Shown here: positions 22,863-32,831 of the stretch, in pieces
Position numbering within the stretch: position 1 is the stretch's first letter
Layout of the letters: each line of letters begins with the position of its first letter
Assembly (NCBI RefSeq): GCF_000687755.1
Contig: NZ_JHXN01000011.1
Span: forward strand, 1 to 48,286
Direction: 5' to 3'
Length of the DNA stretch: 48,286 nt
DNA from: Taylorella asinigenitalis ATCC 700933
Lineage (GTDB): Bacteria; Pseudomonadota; Gammaproteobacteria; Burkholderiales; Burkholderiaceae_B
Notes under the pieces: generated by a model
Database searches by the model: none
Told to the model about the DNA's origin: nothing
What the model saw: only the letters and a program-made list of their open reading frames with translations
Program-made: the position numbers and the translations under genes

Positions 22863-23486
22863 TTATCGCAACTCAGTTTTGAATCGCTTATTATCTGAGC
22901 GACCTTTGTTTAAATCTTCTGGGGCAATTTCAAGACCAGAGTTATTAAGAACATTTAGTAGTCCCGTCTTGTTATCGAAAGTCATTCCAACCCCCTTGAG
23001 TACCGAATCTCCGTGATGGACAACGACCTCACTTTTAGTTTGTATTAAACCCGTTTTTGTGTGAATTTCTAGTTTATCAGATTCGATTTTTATGTTTGGT
23101 TGATTCTCAGTTGCGGGGCGATTTACGATTGCATCCCCCTCTAGAATAATCAAATCTCCATTTTGCATTACCCTAGCTTTATTTGATCGGCCGATTGTTC
23201 TTGGATTTTTTGCATCTTCAGCTATTAAGTGGGCATCAGTAATAAGATAGAAATCATTAACAGGAAAATGCTCGATTCGCTGGCCTATAAGTCTATTGAT
23301 AGCATGCCCTTGTTCATCTGAGGTGATCATTTTAAATTCCCCCGACCAGGCATCGGGTTTGTTTTTTTGCACGCTAACTTGATCTATGGGTATAGATTTT
23401 TTTGCGTATTCTGAGGCCCACCAGGTGGCAATGACCAGTAATATCAGCAAGCCAAATGCTAAAAAGGTGGGAAGTCTTTCTCTCAT
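22863..23486 (-). CDS. lptC: LPS export system protein LptC
   Basis: LptC is a bitopic inner-membrane protein that passes lipopolysaccharide from LptFG to LptA. It has one N-terminal membrane helix (FLAFGLLILLVIATWWASEY) and a periplasmic jellyroll, with blocks such as IESDKLEIHTKTGLIQTKSEV. The length of 207 aa fits beta-proteobacterial LptC. The gene follows kdsC with one base between them. Confidence 0.92.
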   Translation of the reverse strand: MRERLPTFLAFGLLILLVIATWWASEYAKKSIPIDQVSVQKNKPDAWSGEFKMITSDEQGHAINRLIGQRIEHFPVNDFYLITDAHLIAEDAKNPRTIGRSNKARVMQNGDLIILEGDAIVNRPATENQPNIKIESDKLEIHTKTGLIQTKSEVVVHHGDSVLKGVGMTFDNKTGLLNVLNNSGLEIAPEDLNKGRSDNKRFKTELR

Positions 23487-23487
23487 A

Positions 23488-24066
23488 TTACTGTAGGTTT
23501 AATTTAGATTTGAGTGATTGGTTTAATAAACCTTGAGCAGCCAAAATAATATCAATAAATTCGCGAGCTGCCCCATGCCCCCCATCTTTAGTGCTTATCC
23601 AATGAGCGGCTTCCTTAATATACTCAGGTGCATGTGGAACACTTGCTGAGAGTCCAACAGTTTTAAGTAGGGGATAGTCTAAAATATCGTCCCCCATAAA
23701 AGCGACCTCTTTCAGACTAAGCTTATATTCTTCGAGGATGGATAACATGATTTGATATTTGTCACGGGCATTTTGATATAAGGCGTGAATTCCAAGTTCC
23801 GCTGCACGTTTCTCGACAATAGGACCTCCACGCCCAGTAATCCAAACCACCTTAAATCCGTGCTCTTTTAGTCTATTGATCCCACCGCCGTCTTGAGTAT
23901 GAAATCGCTTCATAACCTCACCATCTGGACCCAAGTAAAGAGCTCCATCAGTAAGTACACCATCTACATCAAAGGCAACAAGCTTTATTTCAAGAGCCTT
24001 AAGCCTCACACTTGGCGGGACATGTGATAAAACCTGAAGTTCGCATGGAAGCCTTACTTTGTGCAT
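23488..24066 (-). CDS. kdsC: 3-deoxy-D-manno-octulosonate 8-phosphate phosphatase KdsC
   Basis: KdsC removes phosphate from Kdo 8-phosphate. HAD motif I is FDVDGVLTDGALYLG, followed by FHTQDGGGINRLKEHG, motif II WITGRGG, and the final MGDDILDYPLL acidic motif. The length (192 aa) is usual. It sits between kdsD and lptC, joining Kdo synthesis to lipopolysaccharide export in one operon. Confidence 0.96.
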   Translation of the reverse strand: MHKVRLPCELQVLSHVPPSVRLKALEIKLVAFDVDGVLTDGALYLGPDGEVMKRFHTQDGGGINRLKEHGFKVVWITGRGGPIVEKRAAELGIHALYQNARDKYQIMLSILEEYKLSLKEVAFMGDDILDYPLLKTVGLSASVPHAPEYIKEAAHWISTKDGGHGAAREFIDIILAAQGLLNQSLKSKLNLQ

Positions 24067-24075
24067 ATATACCCC

Positions 24076-25053
24076 TTAGATTACTTTTGATCTTAATAAA
24101 TCTTGCATATGCAGAGCCCCAATTAATTTTTTATCGGAATCTGTCACAAGCAGAAGATTAATAGAATGCTTCTCCATAATATTCAGAGCCTCAGTGGCCA
24201 TCAATGTATCCGAGATAGTTTTGGGATTTTTAGTCATCACATCGGACATCTTAAACGAGCGAATATCGCCTTGTTTTTGAATAAGTCTTCGCAAATCTCC
24301 GTCTGTAAAAATGCCAGCTGCACGTCCTTGCTTATCCGCATAGCAAGCCATACCAAGAGTTTTAGATGACATGGTTTTAAGAATTTCGTCCATACTCGCA
24401 TCCTGTGACACGCATGGCAAATCGGCAAGCGGTCTCATAATATCTGATACTTTAGTTAGCAGCTTACGCCCCAAAGCCCCGCCTGGATGAGAGCGAGCAA
24501 AATCTTCGTGATTAAATTGCATAGCCTCCAAGCATGCGATAGCAATGGCATCGCCCATAGCCATAGTAGCAGTTGTACTACTTGTCGGTGCTAAGCCCAT
24601 AGGACATGCCTCTCGCTCCACTCGCACACTCAATACCACATCTGAAATTTGTGCAAGTTCAGATTTAGTGTCTCCAGTTATGGCAATAATGCGAGCCCCT
24701 GACCTTTTTATTAGTGGCAATATCGTCGCAAACTCTACGCTTTGCCCAGAGTAAGAAATCGCAATTACAATATCATCCTTGGTAATCATCCCAAGATCCC
24801 CATGCACAGCCTCTGCTGCATGGACAAAATATGCAGCAGTCCCTGTCGATGCCAATGTAGAAGCGATTTTACGTGCCACATGACCAGACTTACCTATACC
24901 CGTAACGACTACACGTCCCTTACGAGTAAGAATAAGCTCACATGCCTCAATAAACTCATGCCCAATATGGGTGGCAATGTTCTGTAGGGCACTCGCTTCT
25001 ATATTAAATGTAGTCCTAGCGGACTTTAAGTGATTGATTGATTTCATGCGCAT
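24076..25053 (-). CDS. kdsD: Arabinose 5-phosphate isomerase KdsD
   Basis: KdsD converts ribulose 5-phosphate into arabinose 5-phosphate, the precursor of Kdo. The SIS domain has VVTGIGKSGHVARKIASTLASTG, HGDLGM and ISYSGQSVE; GLAPTSSTTATMAMGDAIA and the SHPGGALGRKLL block follow, then two CBS domains. The 325 aa include two Met near the start; ATG at 25053 or 25047 is possible. It is the first gene of the kdsD-kdsC-lptCAB-ptsN-hprK-rapZ transcript and diverges from apt over 48 bases. Confidence 0.96.
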   Translation of the reverse strand: MRMKSINHLKSARTTFNIEASALQNIATHIGHEFIEACELILTRKGRVVVTGIGKSGHVARKIASTLASTGTAAYFVHAAEAVHGDLGMITKDDIVIAISYSGQSVEFATILPLIKRSGARIIAITGDTKSELAQISDVVLSVRVEREACPMGLAPTSSTTATMAMGDAIAIACLEAMQFNHEDFARSHPGGALGRKLLTKVSDIMRPLADLPCVSQDASMDEILKTMSSKTLGMACYADKQGRAAGIFTDGDLRRLIQKQGDIRSFKMSDVMTKNPKTISDTLMATEALNIMEKHSINLLLVTDSDKKLIGALHMQDLLRSKVI

Positions 25054-25101
25054 ATTTTAACTTAGCTTATAATAATTAAGTTACAAATCTTCCCCATAAT
25101 C

Positions 25102-25638
25102 ATGCAATACAACCCCATCGAAACAGTAAGACAAAACATTCGCACAATTCCAGATTGGCCTCAACCTGGAGTTAACTTTAGAGACATAACACCCGTTCTG
25201 CAGGACCCGCGTTGTTTTCGTATGCTTATCGATATATTTGTCTCTCGCTATATGAGTCAAAATCTCGATGTTGTTGCAGGGGTTGATGCACGTGGATTTA
25301 TTTTAGGAAGTGTTGTTGCCTATGAATTGAATTTAGGCTTTGTCCCAATTCGTAAAAAAGGAAAACTTCCTTTTGATACTTTAGGCGAAGATTACAATCT
25401 TGAATATGGGAGTGCCTCAGTCGAAATACACACTGATGCTGTTCATGCTGGGCAGAGGGTTCTTTTAATGGATGACTTGATAGCTACAGGAGGCACATTG
25501 CTTGCTGCGAGTCGATTATTAAAACGTCTTGGGGCTAACATTGTGGAGGCCTGTGCCATAATCGACCTTCCAGATCTTGGAGGTTCCAAACTTATAGAAG
25601 AATCTGGAACCTCTGTTTTTAGTCTATATAAATTCTAG
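25102..25638 (+). CDS. apt: Adenine phosphoribosyltransferase
   Basis: Apt salvages adenine with PRPP to give [20 protein letters not shown] at the N-terminus, [12 protein letters not shown] and the PRPP-binding loop [14 protein letters not shown] identify it. The length (178 aa) is normal. The last codons contain a 9-bp inverted repeat followed by T residues, so the terminator seems to be inside the coding end, and ilvA arrives from the other side only three bases later. Confidence 0.97.
   Translation: MQYNPIETVRQNIRTIPDWPQPGVNFRDITPVLQDPRCFRMLIDIFVSRYMSQNLDVVAGVDARGFILGSVVAYELNLGFVPIRKKGKLPFDTLGEDYNLEYGSASVEIHTDAVHAGQRVLLMDDLIATGGTLLAASRLLKRLGANIVEACAIIDLPDLGGSKLIEESGTSVFSLYKF
25580..25619 (+). 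terminator. Hairpin within the apt 3' end, probable terminator
   Basis: GAGGTTCCA (25580-25588) pairs perfectly with TGGAACCTC (25605-25613), then TGTTTTT. The hairpin lies inside the last 20 codons of apt. Confidence 0.55.
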
Positions 25639-25641
25639 TAA

Positions 25642-27150
25642 CTATAAGAACATTTTGTAAGCAGGGTTATCGGTTTCATTTACATACCTATAACCCAAAT
25701 TTTTAAGCACTTCTTTAAATGCCTTTTTGCTGTCTGGAGGCACCTGTATTCCGCAGAGTACATGCCCAAAGTCTCCTCCAGTATTGCGATAGTGAAACAG
25801 ACTAATATTCCACTCAGGATTCAAAGCTAATAAGAAGTTCATCAAAGCCCCTGGCCTTTCAGGAAACTCAAATCTATATAGCAATTCATTTTCCGCAAGA
25901 GGGCTCTTACCGCCTACCATATGACGTATATGCGTTTTAGCTAAATCATCATTACTAAGGTCGCGAACATCATAAAACTCCTTATCGAGTTGAGCATGAA
26001 GCTTACGAATGCCTTCTTGATCAGTAGTCTGAATCCCAATAAATATATGAGCTTGCTGTTTATCTGAAATGCGGTAATTAAATTCTGTCACCTGACGGTT
26101 ACCGATAGCAGCACATAATTTTTTAAAACTTCCCTTTTTCTCGGGCATCGTAACTGAGAACAGGGCCTCTGTATAATCACCTACAGATGCACGCTCTGCC
26201 ACAAATCGTAGCAAATCAAAATTCATATTAGCTCCTGTAGTTACAGCAACTAAATTAGTGCCTTTTAGACCTTTCTCATAAGCATATTTCTTAGCCCCTG
26301 CCACTGACAATGCCCCCGCAGGCTCCACCACATTTCTCGTATCAAGGAACACATCTCTAATAGCAGAACAAATCTCATCGGTATTCACGCAAACATAATC
26401 GTCCACGTAGTTTTTACAAATCTCATATGTACGCGACCCAACCTGTTTTACGGCAGTACCATCAGAAAATAGCCCTACATCTGACAATGTCACCCGCTTA
26501 TCCGCTTCTATACTTAATTTCATGGCAGCTGAATCCTCAGTCTGAACACCTATAACTTTAATATGCGGATACAAAGCTTTGATATAGATGGCAATGCCCG
26601 AGATCAATCCACCCCCACCGATTGGACAGAAAATCGCCTCAATATCTGGAGTAGTTTGTCTCATAATCTCCATGGCAATGGTTCCCTGACCTGCAATTAC
26701 ATATGGATCGTCAAATGGATGAATAAATGTCAGGTTTTGTTCTTTACAGAGTTTTTTTGCATGGGTTTGTGTCTCTGTATAAGACTCACCATGTAGGACC
26801 ACTTCAGCCCCAAGACGTCTAACGGCATTTACCTTTACTGCGGGTGTTGAAACGGGCATACATATAATCGCCTTACAGCCTAGTTTTCTAGCTGATAGGG
26901 CAACACCTTGTGCATGGTTTCCTGCTGAAGAGGTAATAACTCCACGCTCAAGTTCTTTTGGAGTCAGATGTGCCATTTTGTTGTAAGCTCCGCGAATTTT
27001 GAAGCTAAATACGTCTTGGCTATCTTCTCGTTTAAAGTAAATGTTGTTATTAATTCGGGCTGAAAGTATCGGAGCAAAATCTAGTGGAGTTTCTTCTGCG
27101 GCCTCATAAACCTTAGAAGTAAGTATTAGTTTCAGATAGTCATTCAGCAT
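25642..27150 (-). CDS. ilvA: Threonine ammonia-lyase, biosynthetic
   Basis: IlvA deaminates threonine to 2-oxobutanoate, the first step to isoleucine. The PLP lysine lies in FSFKIRGAYNKM, the glycine-rich phosphate loop is GGGGLISG, and SSAGNHAQGVALSA is present. Two ACT-like regulatory domains make up the C-terminal third (from about residue 330), so isoleucine feedback is expected. The length of 502 aa matches the long type. Two TGGCAATG motifs occur (26590, 26675). Confidence 0.97.
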   Translation of the reverse strand: MLNDYLKLILTSKVYEAAEETPLDFAPILSARINNNIYFKREDSQDVFSFKIRGAYNKMAHLTPKELERGVITSSAGNHAQGVALSARKLGCKAIICMPVSTPAVKVNAVRRLGAEVVLHGESYTETQTHAKKLCKEQNLTFIHPFDDPYVIAGQGTIAMEIMRQTTPDIEAIFCPIGGGGLISGIAIYIKALYPHIKVIGVQTEDSAAMKLSIEADKRVTLSDVGLFSDGTAVKQVGSRTYEICKNYVDDYVCVNTDEICSAIRDVFLDTRNVVEPAGALSVAGAKKYAYEKGLKGTNLVAVTTGANMNFDLLRFVAERASVGDYTEALFSVTMPEKKGSFKKLCAAIGNRQVTEFNYRISDKQQAHIFIGIQTTDQEGIRKLHAQLDKEFYDVRDLSNDDLAKTHIRHMVGGKSPLAENELLYRFEFPERPGALMNFLLALNPEWNISLFHYRNTGGDFGHVLCGIQVPPDSKKAFKEVLKNLGYRYVNETDNPAYKMFL

Positions 27151-27184
27151 TTTTCGTTACAATTCAAAACGATTTAAAAACTAA

Positions 27185-28498
27185 CTATTCTATAATATTT
27201 TGTTCTTCTTGTTCAAAATTCTGAATTGGGAATATTAGGCTAAATGTACTACCTTGGTTCAATTTAGATTCAATTAGAAGTTTAGCTTGATGCCTTAAAG
27301 CGACATGCTTAGTAATAGCAAGACCTAATCCAGTCCCACCAGAAGCTCTAGAGCGGCTCTTGTCTACACGATAAAATCTTTCCGTTATTCGAGATATATC
27401 TGTTGGAGATATTCCTAAACCTGAGTCTTTGACGCTAAATACAGGGTTCCCTTTATCATTTAGCCCCCAAAATACATCAATACTGCCTCCCTCAGGAGTA
27501 TATCTGACAGCATTAGTCAAAATATTTGTAAATGCTGATCCAAGTTCCGTCTGTTTTCCACGTATGGTTAAATCCTCATCTACATTCCAAGTGATTTTAT
27601 GATGCCCCCCTGAGAGCATATCGATGGAACGCTTAGCCGATTCTAGTAGGGCAGAGACCTTCACTTCGGGTTGCTGAGAATAGTCTAATTTAGAGGATTC
27701 AAGTTCAGATAATGCAAGTAGATCGGATATGATCGCCTGCATTCTTATGGCCTGCTCTTGCATTAATTGGTGAAAATGCTCTTTTTGCTCATTTGTCAGT
27801 GAGTCTGGCAGATTACCTAATGTTTCCAAAAAGCCAATAAGTACAGTAAGTGGAGTTTTTAGTTCATGAGAAACATTTGCCACAAAATCTTGTTGCGTAG
27901 TTTTCATGCGATCAATAGCTGTATTATCAAAGCATAGTACCAGTATTCCACCGTTATGGTATTTGGTTAATTCATATTTCAAGTTATACGTTTGCTCATT
28001 TTTATGCACATAACTTAAATAGGGTTTTGTCCAAATTCCAGAAATTACATATTTATAAAAATCAGGTGATCGCAAGATATTAAAAATACTAGTACCAATA
28101 TCTCGTCTATTATCTATACCGATAAGACTATAGGCATTTTTATTGCACCATTGGATTGTGTAATCACTATTTAAAATAATTACACCTGCAGGGTAAGCGT
28201 TTGCCGCTTCCATAATATCCCTGTTTAGGGACATAAGATTTTTATTTTCGTGAGTCAGTTTTTTGAAATGACGAAAAAGAGGACTAATAATAGGTTCTAA
28301 ATACCCCATGTAAATTGGAGGGGTCGACTCAAGATTATTTACCCATGACCTAATTTTGTAAAGCTTAACGCGGTTGATTATATGGAAAATCATTAATACA
28401 CCGAATGCTATTAAGATTCCCCAAAAGGAGTGCAGATAATACTGAGCAACTATGCCAGCAAAAAAGGAGAGAATAATGGCAAAAAATGGAGGGAACAT
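27185..28498 (-). CDS. phoR: Phosphate regulon sensor histidine kinase PhoR
   Basis: A 437-aa membrane sensor: two N-terminal membrane helices, a PAS domain around residue 90-190 (VIILNSDYTIQWCNKNAYSLIG), HisKA with the phosphorylated His in FVANVSHELKTPLT, and an ATPase domain with NAVRYTPEGG, SVKDSGLGI and GGTGLGLAI. The arrangement fits PhoR. It lies 14 bases after phoB. The pst and phoU genes are not nearby. Confidence 0.93.
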   Translation of the reverse strand: MFPPFFAIILSFFAGIVAQYYLHSFWGILIAFGVLMIFHIINRVKLYKIRSWVNNLESTPPIYMGYLEPIISPLFRHFKKLTHENKNLMSLNRDIMEAANAYPAGVIILNSDYTIQWCNKNAYSLIGIDNRRDIGTSIFNILRSPDFYKYVISGIWTKPYLSYVHKNEQTYNLKYELTKYHNGGILVLCFDNTAIDRMKTTQQDFVANVSHELKTPLTVLIGFLETLGNLPDSLTNEQKEHFHQLMQEQAIRMQAIISDLLALSELESSKLDYSQQPEVKVSALLESAKRSIDMLSGGHHKITWNVDEDLTIRGKQTELGSAFTNILTNAVRYTPEGGSIDVFWGLNDKGNPVFSVKDSGLGISPTDISRITERFYRVDKSRSRASGGTGLGLAITKHVALRHQAKLLIESKLNQGSTFSLIFPIQNFEQEEQNIIE

Positions 28499-28512
28499 AA
28501 CGATCCCTGATA

Positions 28513-29214
28513 CTAATTTGAAGAAGGCAGTCTAGTAGTAAATCTATAACCGCTACCACGAACAGTTTCTATTAGTTGATCATGACCACTAGGCTCAAGT
28601 GCTTTACGAAGTCTTCTGATATGCACATCCACAGTGCGTTCTTCTAGGAAAACGTGATCACCCCATACGTGATCTAATAGCTGGCCACGACTAAAAACTC
28701 GCTCCGCATGAGTCATAAAGAAATGAAGCATACGGAATTCAGTAGGACCTAAAGAGAGAAGGGTGTTATTACCTGTAACTCGATGCGATCCTGGGTCCAA
28801 ATGTAAGCCAGCTATATTAATTTCATCATCTGTAAGCTGAGGGGCTCTTCTTCGAAGAACAGCTTTGATGCGTGCTAATAGTTCTTTAGGAGAGAAAGGC
28901 TTTGTAATATAGTCATCAGCACCATTTTCCAAACCCTCTACTTTATCAGCTTCACTATTTTTTGCCGTAAGCATTATGATAGGTATATCCTGAGTTCTCT
29001 CATTGCTACGGAGAGATCTAGCAAGAGAAAGTCCAGATGTATTAGGTAGCATCCAGTCAAGAAGAATCAAGTCAGGAAGTTCCGCATCAATAAGAATTTT
29101 CGCTTGTGCGACATCTAAGGCACGAAGCACTTTATGTCCCGCAAACGTAAGGTTTACTGAAATAAGCTCTTGAATAGCTGGTTCATCTTCTACTACTAAG
29201 ATTGTGCTTGCCAT
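28513..29214 (-). CDS. phoB: Phosphate regulon response regulator PhoB
   Basis: An OmpR-family regulator of 233 aa. The receiver domain shows DEPAIQEL, the phospho-acceptor Asp in LILLDWMLPNTSG, and ADDYITKPFSPKELLARIKAVLRR. The winged-helix DNA-binding domain contains SRGQLLDHVWGDHVFLEERT and VDVHIRRLRKAL...VRGSGYRF. It is divergent from ubiE. Two perfect inverted repeats in the shared 5' region may be operator sites. Confidence 0.95.
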   Translation of the reverse strand: MASTILVVEDEPAIQELISVNLTFAGHKVLRALDVAQAKILIDAELPDLILLDWMLPNTSGLSLARSLRSNERTQDIPIIMLTAKNSEADKVEGLENGADDYITKPFSPKELLARIKAVLRRRAPQLTDDEINIAGLHLDPGSHRVTGNNTLLSLGPTEFRMLHFFMTHAERVFSRGQLLDHVWGDHVFLEERTVDVHIRRLRKALEPSGHDQLIETVRGSGYRFTTRLPSSN

Positions 29215-29256
29215 AATACGGTAAAATTAAAAGGATTAAATAAAGGTTTTGTTGGC

Positions 29257-29313
29257 TGTAACTTTGTTACAATCAACCAATATTAAATTCATTATATGTC
29301 ATGTTTGTGACAT
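29257..29313. promoter_or_regulatory. Two inverted repeats between phoB and ubiE
   Basis: TGTAAC-TTT-GTTACA (29257-29271) and ATGTCA-N6-TGACAT (29296-29313) lie in the divergent intergenic region. Neither is the direct-repeat pho box of E. coli, although GTCA half-sites occur. They are candidate operators; the binding protein is unknown. Confidence 0.35.
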
Positions 29314-29331
29314 TATTCTTTTTTGATTCAT

Positions 29332-30090
29332 ATGCAAAACCAAATTCCCCCAGATGAAAGCAAAAAAACCCATTTTGGCTTTCAAACAGTAGACGAAGAC
29401 AAAAAAGCGGAAAAAGTCGCTGATGTATTTCATTCTGTAGCAAGACGATACGACATTATGAATGACTTTATGTCAGTAGGTCTTCATAGAGCATGGAAGT
29501 TCTTCACCATAGGAAAAGCCAATGTGCAAAAAGGCATGAAGGTGCTTGATGTAGCTGCAGGTTCAGGAGATTTGACTATCGCCTTTGCAAAAAAGGTGGG
29601 CAAAGAAGGGGAAGTCTGGCACACAGATATAAATTACTCGATGTTAAGTGTGGGACGAGACCGTCTAATCGATAATGGGTTCAATATTCCTAGTGTTGTT
29701 TGTGATGCGGAAGCATTGCCATTTAAAGATAATTACTTTGATGTTGTGACTGTTGCTTTCGGTTTGAGGAATATGACTCATAAAGATAAGGCAATTGCTG
29801 AAATGTATCGTGTTCTTAAGCCAGGCGGTAAATTGCTTATTCTTGAGTTTTCAAAAATTTATCAACCACTTGAAAAAGCATATGATTGGTATTCGTTCAA
29901 TATATTGCCTTGGCTGGGCAAGAACATTGCCAAAGATGAAGACAGTTATAGATATTTAGCGGAGTCTATACGCATGCACCCAGATCAGGAAACTTTAGCT
30001 CATATGATGCGTGACGTGGGGTTCGAGATGGTTGATTATCATAATCTTAGTATGGGTATAGTCGCACTTCATGAGGGTATTAAGCTATGA
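29332..30090 (+). CDS. ubiE: Ubiquinone/menaquinone C-methyltransferase UbiE
   Basis: UbiE methylates the ring carbon in ubiquinone synthesis. The family block [20 protein letters not shown] opens the protein, and the SAM motif is [16 protein letters not shown], followed by [25 protein letters not shown] chose ATG at 29332 (252 aa) rather than the upstream TTG. The stop overlaps the ubiJ start by four bases. Two CATTGCCA motifs occur (29714, 29925). Confidence 0.97.
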   Translation: MQNQIPPDESKKTHFGFQTVDEDKKAEKVADVFHSVARRYDIMNDFMSVGLHRAWKFFTIGKANVQKGMKVLDVAAGSGDLTIAFAKKVGKEGEVWHTDINYSMLSVGRDRLIDNGFNIPSVVCDAEALPFKDNYFDVVTVAFGLRNMTHKDKAIAEMYRVLKPGGKLLILEFSKIYQPLEKAYDWYSFNILPWLGKNIAKDEDSYRYLAESIRMHPDQETLAHMMRDVGFEMVDYHNLSMGIVALHEGIKL

Positions 30091-30812
30091 GTTTACTGAC
30101 TGATTTACTAAATGGGGTAGGCGGCTTATTAGAGCAAGCCACACGTGCATCAAGTTCAAGCGGAATTGGTGCCTTAGTCTCAAAAATAAATCCCATTAAA
30201 TTAGGCGTTCTGCTCCTTAACTCTGCAATTGTTAAAAATCCACAAATCAAAGGTCAGCTCGATCAATACTCTGGGAAAATTTTGTGTGTTCGAATTCTCA
30301 ATAAAATCCATTATTTTAGAGTCATGGGTGGTACGGGTCTTGAGTATATAGATGGTGCTCAAGCTTATGAGCCGAACGTTACTTTAACATTGGATAATAG
30401 TGTTTTATTTAAAATTCCTTCATTACTAGCTGATGGAATTTCTATTGATGACTTGACGGAACTTATGCATATTGAGGGGGAAGCAGGTTTAGCAAAAACA
30501 TTGGCAGAATTGGTGGTCCTACTTAAAGAGAGTGGTGTGGCTGAGTTAAGCAATACAATTGGTCCTCTAGCGGCAGGTACTATTTTTGAGGGTCTAAGAA
30601 AAAGTAAAGAGCTTTCATCATCAATTTCTAATAAAGGTTTTGAGCGAGCAAGGGAATTTATGTCTAAAGACTTTCATGTAACTGTTACTAGAAATGAGTT
30701 TTTAGAACTTAAATACGATATTCAAGATTTAGATCACCGTCTTGATAAATTAAATTGGAAACTTAAGACGGCGAATTCTGTAGTTGAAGATGCTGTAATG
30801 CTAGGTGAATAA
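30087..30812 (+). CDS. ubiJ: Ubiquinone biosynthesis accessory factor UbiJ-like (SCP2 domain)
   Basis: A 241-aa protein between ubiE and ubiB, the place of ubiJ (yigP) in proteobacteria. The lipid-binding SCP2-like part is residues 40-130 ([19 protein letters not shown] ... [18 protein letters not shown]). The C-terminus ([18 protein letters not shown]) is a short coiled coil. UbiJ binds ubiquinone intermediates and organises the Ubi complex. Function rests on weak sequence signature and strong context. Confidence 0.82.
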   Translation: MSLLTDLLNGVGGLLEQATRASSSSGIGALVSKINPIKLGVLLLNSAIVKNPQIKGQLDQYSGKILCVRILNKIHYFRVMGGTGLEYIDGAQAYEPNVTLTLDNSVLFKIPSLLADGISIDDLTELMHIEGEAGLAKTLAELVVLLKESGVAELSNTIGPLAAGTIFEGLRKSKELSSSISNKGFERAREFMSKDFHVTVTRNEFLELKYDIQDLDHRLDKLNWKLKTANSVVEDAVMLGE

Positions 30813-32350
30813 TGAGGCTATTTCGCTTACTACGTATAGGTTTTGTAGGTTGGAAGTATAGTCTTGATGAACTCGTCTTGGAGAGGATGAGAAATCCTTA
30901 TGCAACTACTTTTCTTAATCTAACTCGCTTTGGTCGCAACCCAACCAAACCTAGAGGGGTGCGCTTGCGTGAGGCTCTAGAGGAACTTGGTCCAATATTT
31001 ATTAAATTTGGACAGGTACTCTCTACTCGCAGAGATATAGTACCTCAGGATATAGCCGACGAGCTTCAGTTATTGCAGGATCGAGTCCCTCCATTTCCAT
31101 CAAAAGAAGCGGTATCTATTATTGAATCGACTTTTGGAAAATCTGTCGATGAACTATTCGCAACTTTTAATAAAGAACCGTGTGCCTCAGCTTCTGTAGC
31201 TCAAGTGCATGAAGCAACTTTGCATAATGGAAGACGTGTAGCCGTAAAAATTTTAAGACCTGAAATGCAAAAAGTAATCGAAAAAGATTTGCTTTTATTG
31301 CATAGTTTTGCTGGATTTATTCAAAGATTTGTACCCGATGGAAAGCGTTTAAAGCCTAAAGAAGTTATAGCCGAGTTTGATCAATATCTTCATGATGAGC
31401 TCGATCTACAAATTGAGGCAGCTAATTGCAGTCAACTAAGAAGAAATTTTAAGAAAAAAGGTCGAGAAAATTTATTGCTTATACCTGAAGTGCATTGGGA
31501 CTATTCTAATTCCAAAGTTTTCACTATGGATTGGATGGAAGGGATACCGATAGCTCAAATTGACTCTGTAATTGAGGCTGGTGTTGATATTAAAAAACTT
31601 GCACGTATGGGTGTAGAAATCTTTTTTATGCAAGTTTTTGAGGACGGATTTTTTCATGCGGATATGCATCCAGGAAATATTTTTATTTCCGTAAATCCGC
31701 AAAGCTTTGGTCAGTATGTCGCACTGGATTTTGGTATTGTAGGCTCCCTCTCTGACTTTGATAAGAATTATTTAGCTCAAAATTTTCTTGCATTTTTCCA
31801 AAGAGACTATCGAAGAGTTGCACAGTTACACATTGAGTCCCAATGGGTACCGCCAAATACCCGAGAAGAACAATTGGAAGCAGCCATTCGTACAGTTTGT
31901 GAGCCTTATTTTGATAGACCTATAAGTGAAATAAGTTTAGGAAATGTTTTAAAAAAATTATTTCAAATCTCAAAACGTTTTCAAGTTTCTATACAACCGC
32001 AGTTAGTATTGCTTCAGAAGACTTTGCTTAATGTAGAGGGTATGGGTCGCGAGCTTGATCCAGATTTAGATTTATGGTCTACAGCAAAGCCCTTCCTTGA
32101 GAAGTGGATGATTAATAGGGTGGGGCCTAAGAGATTTGTTGAGCAACTCAAACATGAATCTTCTCAGTGGGCTGATATGCTACCGCAAATCCCAAGACTT
32201 GTTTATCAAAACTTAGAGCGTCAAGATAGAACAAAAGATCTTATAGAAAAAATAGATAAGCTTAATGAGCAACAGGACTTGAATTCAAAATCAATAATCT
32301 TCGTCTTAATACTTATGCTTATTATGTTCATCTTATTTATTATCTATTGA
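30812..32350 (+). CDS. ubiB: Ubiquinone biosynthesis regulatory ATPase UbiB
   Basis: UbiB is an atypical kinase-like (ADCK/ABC1) ATPase required for ubiquinone synthesis. The KxGQ motif is in [17 protein letters not shown], and the kinase-fold core includes [33 protein letters not shown] and [10 protein letters not shown]. The 512-aa chain ends in a strong membrane helix ([17 protein letters not shown]). The ATG overlaps the ubiJ stop by one base, closing a ubiE-ubiJ-ubiB operon. Confidence 0.96.
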   Translation: MRLFRLLRIGFVGWKYSLDELVLERMRNPYATTFLNLTRFGRNPTKPRGVRLREALEELGPIFIKFGQVLSTRRDIVPQDIADELQLLQDRVPPFPSKEAVSIIESTFGKSVDELFATFNKEPCASASVAQVHEATLHNGRRVAVKILRPEMQKVIEKDLLLLHSFAGFIQRFVPDGKRLKPKEVIAEFDQYLHDELDLQIEAANCSQLRRNFKKKGRENLLLIPEVHWDYSNSKVFTMDWMEGIPIAQIDSVIEAGVDIKKLARMGVEIFFMQVFEDGFFHADMHPGNIFISVNPQSFGQYVALDFGIVGSLSDFDKNYLAQNFLAFFQRDYRRVAQLHIESQWVPPNTREEQLEAAIRTVCEPYFDRPISEISLGNVLKKLFQISKRFQVSIQPQLVLLQKTLLNVEGMGRELDPDLDLWSTAKPFLEKWMINRVGPKRFVEQLKHESSQWADMLPQIPRLVYQNLERQDRTKDLIEKIDKLNEQQDLNSKSIIFVLILMLIMFILFIIY

Positions 32351-32351
32351 T

Positions 32352-32831
32352 ATGGTTGGATACGAAGCGAAGATATTGCCACCAAAAGAATTGCAATTAA
32401 GGCTTAAATACGAGTCGAATATCGTATTTACCAATGGTGTATTCGATATTTTGCACCGTGGGCATGCAACATATTTAGCACAAACCAAGGAGCTATTTGG
32501 CGGCAAACTTGTGGTCGCGCTAAACACGGATAACTCGGTGAAGCTCTTAAATAAAGGGGATGCGAGGCCCTACAATAATTTGCAAGATAGAATGGCAGTG
32601 GTGGCTGCTTTAGAGAGTGTGGATTATGTTACTTATTTTGATGAATCCACTCCATATGAATTGATAGAGCTTTTAAAGCCTCAGACGATAGTAAAAGGCG
32701 GTGATTATGATATGTCTAAGTTGCCCGAGAGTGAGTTAGTTAAATCGTGGGGCGGTCAGGCGATTGCTGTTCCCTTTGAACATAATCGCTCGACCACTAA
32801 GCTAGTAGAAAAAATCAGAAACTCTAATTAA
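32352..32831 (+). CDS. rfaE2: Heptose 1-phosphate adenylyltransferase (HldE C-terminal domain type)
   Basis: This enzyme (159 aa) makes ADP-glycero-manno-heptose for the lipopolysaccharide inner core. The nucleotidyltransferase motif is FTNGVFDILHRGHATYL, followed by NTDNSVKLLNKGDARPYNNL and RSTTKLVEKIR. In enterobacteria it is fused to a sugar kinase as HldE; here it stands alone, as in many beta-proteobacteria, so the kinase must be elsewhere. Its stop overlaps by four bases the stop of the convergent pcm-like gene. Confidence 0.93.
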   Translation: MVGYEAKILPPKELQLRLKYESNIVFTNGVFDILHRGHATYLAQTKELFGGKLVVALNTDNSVKLLNKGDARPYNNLQDRMAVVAALESVDYVTYFDESTPYELIELLKPQTIVKGGDYDMSKLPESELVKSWGGQAIAVPFEHNRSTTKLVEKIRNSN

